Positions 59,669 through 64,000 of a stretch of 64,000 nucleotides of DNA are shown piece by piece. The stretch's first letter is position 1, and each line of letters opens with the position of its first letter. The stretch lies in contig JBGVIT010000033.1 of NCBI GenBank assembly GCA_045128915.1, positions 90,758 to 154,757 on the forward strand, written 5' to 3'. The position numbers and the translations under genes were made by a program. A model generated the notes under the pieces. That model searched no databases. It was not told where the DNA came from and saw only the letters and a list, made by a program, of their open reading frames with translations. This DNA is from RGIG9115 sp045128915 (GTDB taxonomy: Bacteria > Bacillota > Clostridia > UBA1381).

Positions 59669-60061
59669 TTACTCTGCTTCTATTTTATAATTTCTCTTAC
59701 GAGATGCAGATGTTTTTACAACATCTTCTTCAACCTTTATAACTTCTGTTTTAATAGGTTTAACCCTTTCAACAGCTTTTACAATAGGTTTATTTTCTTT
59801 TAAAATATCCTTAACAATCTTCTTGATATGAGGTCTAAAAGACTCGATATCACTTAGATTGACATTTTTCAATTTAGTTCTAGCTTCATCCTTGGTATAC
59901 ACCTTTGTCGAAAGACCATGTATAATCTGATATACCTTATAATGCTCTGAAGTATCAGTATGTATTTTCCAAGGGTTTATCTTTAATGAATCACGGCAAG
60001 ACATGCACAAATGATATGGATTGCCGCAAATAGCGCAATTTGCATTATTATTTTCTGCCAT
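59669..60061 (-). CDS. Zinc-ribbon phage protein, 130 aa
   Basis: MAENNNANCAICGNPYHLCMSCRDSL forms a CxxC...CxxC zinc ribbon; HTDTSEHYKVYQIIHGL and a basic, Lys/Val-rich C-terminus follow (KAVERVKPIKTEVIKVEED). Conserved-looking small phage protein beside the major tail gene; function unknown. GGAGG site. It is separated from the upstream gene by a hairpin. Confidence 0.6.
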   Translation of the reverse strand: MAENNNANCAICGNPYHLCMSCRDSLKINPWKIHTDTSEHYKVYQIIHGLSTKVYTKDEARTKLKNVNLSDIESFRPHIKKIVKDILKENKPIVKAVERVKPIKTEVIKVEEDVVKTSASRKRNYKIEAE

Positions 60062-60085
60062 TTTGCCACCTCCATATTATAAATA

Positions 60086-60109
60086 GAGTAGGGGATAAAC
60101 CCCCTACTC
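60086..60109 (-). terminator. Attenuator-like hairpin after the probable major tail gene
   Basis: GAGTAGGGG pairs perfectly with CCCCTACTC (9 bp) around a 6-base loop; TATTTATAAT follows leftward. Partial termination here would make the major tail protein more abundant than downstream products. Confidence 0.65.
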
Positions 60110-60137
60110 ATATAAATTTAACAATTATAAATCGTTA

Positions 60138-60950
60138 TTACTGAGAGATAACGATAGAGAAGAGTTCGTCTTCGCCTTCCTCAGCACAATAGTCCTTCAT
60201 CATAGTAAACTCAAATGCATGCTTACCAGTAGAAGTAAGTGCAAGCTCAACCTGCTCAGGATTCAACTTAGCCTTGGGGCAGATAATCTTACCAGAGTAT
60301 ACAGTATTCTCGTTGCAAGTATCCTTGAAGTAAGCATAAATAACTACACTGCAAGCAGTGGGGAAGTTAGATGCCTTGTTAACAACACGCATAGCGTTAG
60401 CGTTCTCATACTTGTACTCAACATAAATCTTGCCAGAGGTTACACCAGTAGGAAGAGTAATGGTACCATCTGCACCTATAACAAACTCAGTTGCAGAAGC
60501 AGCAGAAGCAGCCTTATAAGCAGTGCCAATCTGATTGTCCTCGATGCTATAGATATACTTAACGCTGTCTACAATGGGAGCGTTCTTAAGCTTAGGAACA
60601 GAATAGGTTGTAACATCGCCCTCGGTCTTGCTCTCAACCTTAAGGATTTCATATGCATAGTCAGTAATCTTAGCGGTATCAGAACCAACTTCCTTCTTGG
60701 TACCGTACTGAGCAGCAGCAAGGTCAAGAGAGATAAGAGAGTTGCTTGCAGAGAAAGTAGCCTTCTTTGCACGATAAAGAGTAGTAATAAGAGCGCCAAT
60801 AGCGTCTACAACTTCCTCGCCCTCAGCAGTACAAGAAAGAGAAGGGTCTTCAAGGGAAGTCAATCTAAAAAGAAGCTCACTAGTTTCAAGGTCGTGAGTA
60901 GTCAAGCTACGAACACGGTCAAGAATTAATTCATTCTTATTAAGAGCCAT
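60138..60950 (-). CDS. Probable major tail (tube) protein, 270 aa
   Basis: MALNKNELILDRVRSLTTHDLETSELLFRLTSLEDPSLSCTAEGEEVVDAIG. The middle is a beta-rich domain with an Ig-like look (ATEFVIGADGTITLPTGVTSGKIYVEYKY). Its codon use and GC content stand out from neighbours, with a strong GAGGAAAT site and an attenuator after it, as expected for the most abundant tail subunit. Position before chaperone-type genes and the tape measure supports a tube protein, though a major head decoration role is not excluded. Confidence 0.65.
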   Translation of the reverse strand: MALNKNELILDRVRSLTTHDLETSELLFRLTSLEDPSLSCTAEGEEVVDAIGALITTLYRAKKATFSASNSLISLDLAAAQYGTKKEVGSDTAKITDYAYEILKVESKTEGDVTTYSVPKLKNAPIVDSVKYIYSIEDNQIGTAYKAASAASATEFVIGADGTITLPTGVTSGKIYVEYKYENANAMRVVNKASNFPTACSVVIYAYFKDTCNENTVYSGKIICPKAKLNPEQVELALTSTGKHAFEFTMMKDYCAEEGEDELFSIVISQ

Positions 60951-60980
60951 AATTTATTTCCTCCATTATTATAATTTAAT

Positions 60981-61808
60981 TTAAATTTCGCCAGTCCAAT
61001 CCAAACGAGTTTTATCAATTCCTTTAAGACTGGCAAATCCAGAATAAGCACCTTGTAATAATAAGGTTGCATCCTGAATTTTATGAATTCTTTTTATACT
61101 ATCAAAGAACATATTGATTTTTGTATTCCAAATAGATTCGCTGCCCAATTGCCCTGTCTTAACAGCCAAAGCCGAAATAAGAGGTTGTAACACACTCTTA
61201 TAAGGTTTTTGAGCAGCCGCCATAGCATCATCTCGTGCGTCATCAATTAAATCCATCTTAGTTATTTCATTAGCGGGAACTTCATTATTCCTTTTAAAAC
61301 CGTGAATTTTTCTAACCGCATCAACGATTCTTGCATATACAAATCTATCAATAGTTATCTCGTGTTCTTTGTCATATAAAATAGTCTCGTCGTTTTTGTC
61401 TGATTTATATTCTTCAAAATCAGCTAAGTCTATATCTTTTAAAATCAGAGAGAGGGGATTGACCAACATTTCGGTCAATTCCTCTTCTGTAATATTTTTT
61501 AATTGTTCTTCATATTTATCCCGATTTTCTGTCAACTCTTTATAGACATGTTTCTTACTCGATAGACTGTGCCAAATCATTAGTTTAAATAATTCATAGT
61601 CATCTATCTGAGTATAATCTATATTAAAGTAATCCCATAATTGCCATTTAAAATCTGCACCTACACCAGTCAAACCGTGAACGGCTTGAAAATACCGTTT
61701 TTCACCAAATTCAATAATTTGGTCAATTGTAGGTTGCGTGACAATTATCTTGTCAGTAATCGGAATATCAGAACCTCTATATATTTTTAATTCATCTATA
61801 TCAAACAT
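60981..61808 (-). CDS. Conserved tail-cluster protein, chaperone-like, about 275 aa
   Basis: MFDIDELKIYRGSDIPITDKIIVTQPTIDQIIEFGE resembles phage proteins annotated as tail-assembly chaperone or conserved structural protein. Acidic helices follow (ITEEELTEMLVNPLSLILKDIDLADFEEYKSD), and a C-terminal helix PYKSVLQPLISALAV. ATG at 61808 is 10 bases after GAGG; an in-frame GTG 6 bases earlier is an alternative. Just before the major tail gene in transcription order. Confidence 0.5.
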   Translation of the reverse strand: MFDIDELKIYRGSDIPITDKIIVTQPTIDQIIEFGEKRYFQAVHGLTGVGADFKWQLWDYFNIDYTQIDDYELFKLMIWHSLSSKKHVYKELTENRDKYEEQLKNITEEELTEMLVNPLSLILKDIDLADFEEYKSDKNDETILYDKEHEITIDRFVYARIVDAVRKIHGFKRNNEVPANEITKMDLIDDARDDAMAAAQKPYKSVLQPLISALAVKTGQLGSESIWNTKINMFFDSIKRIHKIQDATLLLQGAYSGFASLKGIDKTRLDWTGEI

Positions 61809-61835
61809 TTCCACATTACCTCATTCATTTCTACA

Positions 61836-62348
61836 TTACTCGTCCTCATCGTTGCATAAAGAAGCATTTAAATCTGTGCATTGGAATATCATCTTTCTAA
61901 ACAAATAATCTTGTTGAAAAGAGCCTTCAACATTACTCAACAATGTTGTTTTACCAATACCAAAACCGCTTTTACCATTTATCTTATTATCAATTAATTC
62001 AGATAAATAATCGTTTCGATTTTGAGTCACTTTTAGCACATTATCTACAATCATATGCTTTTCGTGTGAAATAATCCAAATTTCAATAGTAGGTTTTACA
62101 CGAGTAGTAGAGGCATTATAATCATTATAATAACTCTGTGGTATGTGTACTTGTATTGTAATAAATGTTCCAACCGTATTCAGAGTGTGGGGATTCTGAT
62201 TATAGTTGAAAATATGTGTATTAATAAGCTTTTCTGGTTCATTAGGTTTCACTTTGTCGCTATTAATAGCGGTTATAATATCTTGGTCTTTGATAAATTC
62301 TTTAACAATTTTATTTTTAGCTTTTCTTATAATTGAACTGTTTGCCAT
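61836..62348 (-). CDS. Tail terminator/neck protein candidate, 170 aa
   Basis: SIIRKAKNKIVKEFIKDQDIITAINSDKV, then a beta segment NTVGTFITIQVHIPQSYYNDYNASTTRVKPTIEIWIISHEKHM, the style of minor head-tail joining proteins. Ends in LFRKMIFQCTDLNASLCN. It overlaps the previous stop by one base (TAATG), so translation is coupled to the closure protein. Confidence 0.55.
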   Translation of the reverse strand: MANSSIIRKAKNKIVKEFIKDQDIITAINSDKVKPNEPEKLINTHIFNYNQNPHTLNTVGTFITIQVHIPQSYYNDYNASTTRVKPTIEIWIISHEKHMIVDNVLKVTQNRNDYLSELIDNKINGKSGFGIGKTTLLSNVEGSFQQDYLFRKMIFQCTDLNASLCNDEDE

Positions 62349-63430
62349 TACAATAACGACTCAATTCTGATAAGTAGAGAAGAGGGGGTGACATTACTAT
62401 CCTTATTCTCATCCGAAAGAGTTATCTTAAATTCTTCATCAATATAAGTATCATCATCTATCCCTATGCTCAATCCATTATCAAGTTCTTTCACTATTAA
62501 TTTATCAAAGAAAGGACAAACTACAGTCCAATGCGGTATTGCATCTTGAACTTCATTTCCCTTTTCATCATAGAATTTACCAATAAATATCTGCGAGTCG
62601 CCACCAGATTTAATGACCGTAGTATTATAATCAATAACCGCTTTAAGCGCTCTATTAGAATTTACACTCATAGTTTGAACAATCTCTGTTTCACTTGTAT
62701 TCTGATTTGCCACATCAATATAGTCACAAATGCCCAAATCAGGTCTGTCAGTAGCAGAGTTATTCGGATATTCATATACCGTAACTTTAACCAAGCCTTT
62801 CTTGCCGTAATTGTAACTCGTAGTATCATTCTGAGTTACAATAAAGGAAGTGGGGTTAACCGTAGCCTTATCAAGATAAAATCTTTGTGGAGTGCTTAAT
62901 TCCACAGTGTTCTCATCACAAGGCAATGTGAGCATATGCTGAGACGAACCAATTACAAAGTTTCTATTAGATTGTTCACCAGAGTTATATTGCGTAGAGT
63001 TTATATCGTGACAAGGATATTCCAAAATTGTGCCATCCTTTTTTTGCCACTTTAATATCCAGTTACACAAAGTAAACTTACCCTTGTAATGCATACCGTC
63101 AATATCAAACGCCTCTGTACAAATAAGATATTCATCTTTATTTGTATCATAAATAATATCTCCAACAGATACAGAAGTATCATACAATGTTTGGAATTTT
63201 ACCATTACACCATTAGCCGCAGAAAAACTTCTGCCATACAATCTAATACCAATCTGTCTTTCGTGAGTGTATTCTTTTAAACCTAATCTCCAAAAATATA
63301 TTCCAAATGTAAAGGATGGGTCGTCTGCAAATGTTTCATTTAACAACTCTCTTGTATTAAAAATATATTCTTCTCTAAGAGACCCACCGCTTAAGCTCAT
63401 TCGTTTATTAAATTTATCTAAACATTTCAT
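62348..63430 (-). CDS. Head closure/neck protein with Ig-like domain, 360 aa
   Basis: SGGSLREEYIFNTRELLNETFADDPSFTFGIYFW and DTSVSVGDIIYDTNKDEYLICTEAFDIDGMHYKGKFTLCNWILKWQ are the beta-barrel core of phage stopper/closure proteins (SPP1 gp16-like wording). The C-terminal part (AVIDYNTTVIKSGGDSQIFIGKFYDEKGNEVQDAIPHW) is an Ig-like insert. It seals DNA in the head and joins the tail. GGTGGG site. Confidence 0.6.
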   Translation of the reverse strand: MKCLDKFNKRMSLSGGSLREEYIFNTRELLNETFADDPSFTFGIYFWRLGLKEYTHERQIGIRLYGRSFSAANGVMVKFQTLYDTSVSVGDIIYDTNKDEYLICTEAFDIDGMHYKGKFTLCNWILKWQKKDGTILEYPCHDINSTQYNSGEQSNRNFVIGSSQHMLTLPCDENTVELSTPQRFYLDKATVNPTSFIVTQNDTTSYNYGKKGLVKVTVYEYPNNSATDRPDLGICDYIDVANQNTSETEIVQTMSVNSNRALKAVIDYNTTVIKSGGDSQIFIGKFYDEKGNEVQDAIPHWTVVCPFFDKLIVKELDNGLSIGIDDDTYIDEEFKITLSDENKDSNVTPSSLLIRIESLL

Positions 63431-63459
63431 TCAACCCACCACCTTTCATTGTAAATTTA

Positions 63460-63921
63460 TTAAAATTTTGACTTCTTATATCCAGCACCAAGTTTCACGC
63501 CTAATTCCTTTGCCCCCATCCACGCATAGCGAGAAAGAAGAGTTTCGTTTTCTTTTGTATAAGTTGTACGCATAGCAACTAACTTATCAAGAAAATTAGC
63601 AGGGCTAAACGCCTTGAAATCACTCGACGGCAACTGAACTTTTAACAGGGTTGGAGTTCTAATATACTCAGAATCAATATATTCAATAAGCAAATAATTG
63701 CTCAATATCTCAACTTCGATATCAGACAACTCAACATTAAATCGTTGCAGTATATCATCTCTATCATTCAAATTCTTGCGACAAACATGAAACCTCGAAA
63801 TCGCAGGTATAAGAAAATCGTGTAAGTAATCTTTTACTTCTTCGGTAGACATAAGAGGGATTTCATAACTACGGAATTTAGGTAAAAGATTTTCATAAAG
63901 TTTCTCATATGAAGTTGGCAT
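63460..63921 (-). CDS. Head-tail connector protein candidate, 153 aa
   Basis: MPTSYEKLYENLLPKFRSYEIPLMSTEEVKDYLHDFLIPAISRF is a helical domain as in connector adaptor proteins; LSNYLLIEYIDSEYIRTPTLLKVQLPSSDFKAFSPANFL follows. ATG 63921 is chosen 10 bases after GAGGTGG; GTG at 63933 lies inside that site. First complete gene of the visible late operon. Confidence 0.6.
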   Translation of the reverse strand: MPTSYEKLYENLLPKFRSYEIPLMSTEEVKDYLHDFLIPAISRFHVCRKNLNDRDDILQRFNVELSDIEVEILSNYLLIEYIDSEYIRTPTLLKVQLPSSDFKAFSPANFLDKLVAMRTTYTKENETLLSRYAWMGAKELGVKLGAGYKKSKF

Positions 63922-63950
63922 ACCTAAATCCACCTCTCATATTTTATAAA

Positions 63951-64000
63951 TTAAAGAAATTCAATTAAGCTAATCTGCAAACGACTTTCAAGCTCTCTAA
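63951..64000 (-). CDS. C-terminus of an upstream late gene, truncated by the window edge
   Basis: The - strand frame reads RELESRLQISLIEFL and stop, an amphipathic helix end 17 bases before the connector's ribosome site. The rest lies beyond the window. Too short to name; a second frame (ending at 63965) is possible. Confidence 0.4.
   Translation of the reverse strand, partial: RELESRLQISLIEFL

Noticed and set aside
58013..60950. Programmed frameshift of tail assembly chaperones
   Set aside because: No slippery heptamer followed by an overlapping frame was found between the candidate chaperone genes.

Overview
The window is a contiguous piece of a large temperate tailed bacteriophage (or prophage) of an AT-rich, low-GC Gram-positive host, most likely a gut or rumen Clostridia-type Bacillota. 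The reasons are AGGAGG-type ribosome sites before nearly every gene, Gram-positive siphophage tail families (Dit, TP901-type tape measure, BppU, XkdX, amidase with a Cpl-7-like wall-binding repeat), BspA-type leucine-rich repeats and InlB-type B repeats. Long reading frames use the standard code. No capsid, terminase, polymerase or repressor gene lies in the window, so this is only part of the genome.

Layout. Positions 1-8219, + strand: an early/accessory operon with a truncated formate/nitrite-type channel, dUTPase, metallophosphoesterase, membrane protein, two HNH-type endonucleases, a distant ThyX-like protein, a DUF1599 protein and several small zinc-ribbon or unknown proteins. Inside it is a cluster of four tRNAs (Gln, Pro, Glu, Leu). 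The cluster is split by about 600 bases of non-coding, highly structured sequence that fits a large ornate phage RNA of the ROOL/GOLLD kind. A 120-base tRNA-Leu-like element follows at 7428-7547. Positions 8294-11160: a lysogeny cassette bounded by two bidirectional terminators. It holds a large serine integrase, a small gene, a catalytically dead serine-recombinase-like domain, and a rightward promoter with a palindromic operator over its -35 box.

Positions 11190-64000, - strand (read right to left): the late region. From the right come head-tail connector, head closure and tail-terminator candidates, probable major tail protein, chaperone candidates, a tyrosine recombinase, a 3375-residue tape measure, Dit, a 1690-residue tail protein with an S74 autoprocessing chaperone, amidase, a membrane-anchored coiled-coil protein, BppU-like baseplate proteins, a 2397-residue CotH-like/LRR/lectin adhesin, and then about 17 kb of tail-fibre and adhesin genes down to 11190. 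Fibre genes fill over a third of the window and share short interchangeable N-terminal and C-terminal modules.

How it fits together: the + strand genes supply nucleotides and tRNAs and carry mobile endonucleases; the central cassette controls integration and excision; the - strand operon builds a long, non-contractile, multi-fibre tail and lyses the host. Hairpin terminators or attenuators sit after the tape measure, the probable major tail protein and several fibre genes, and probably set relative expression. The least explained items are the ROOL-like RNA, a 26-bp hairpin with pseudoknot potential at 59549-59650, the dead serine recombinase, a strand-biased GGGGAGAG octamer, and the shared fibre docking and C-terminal tags.
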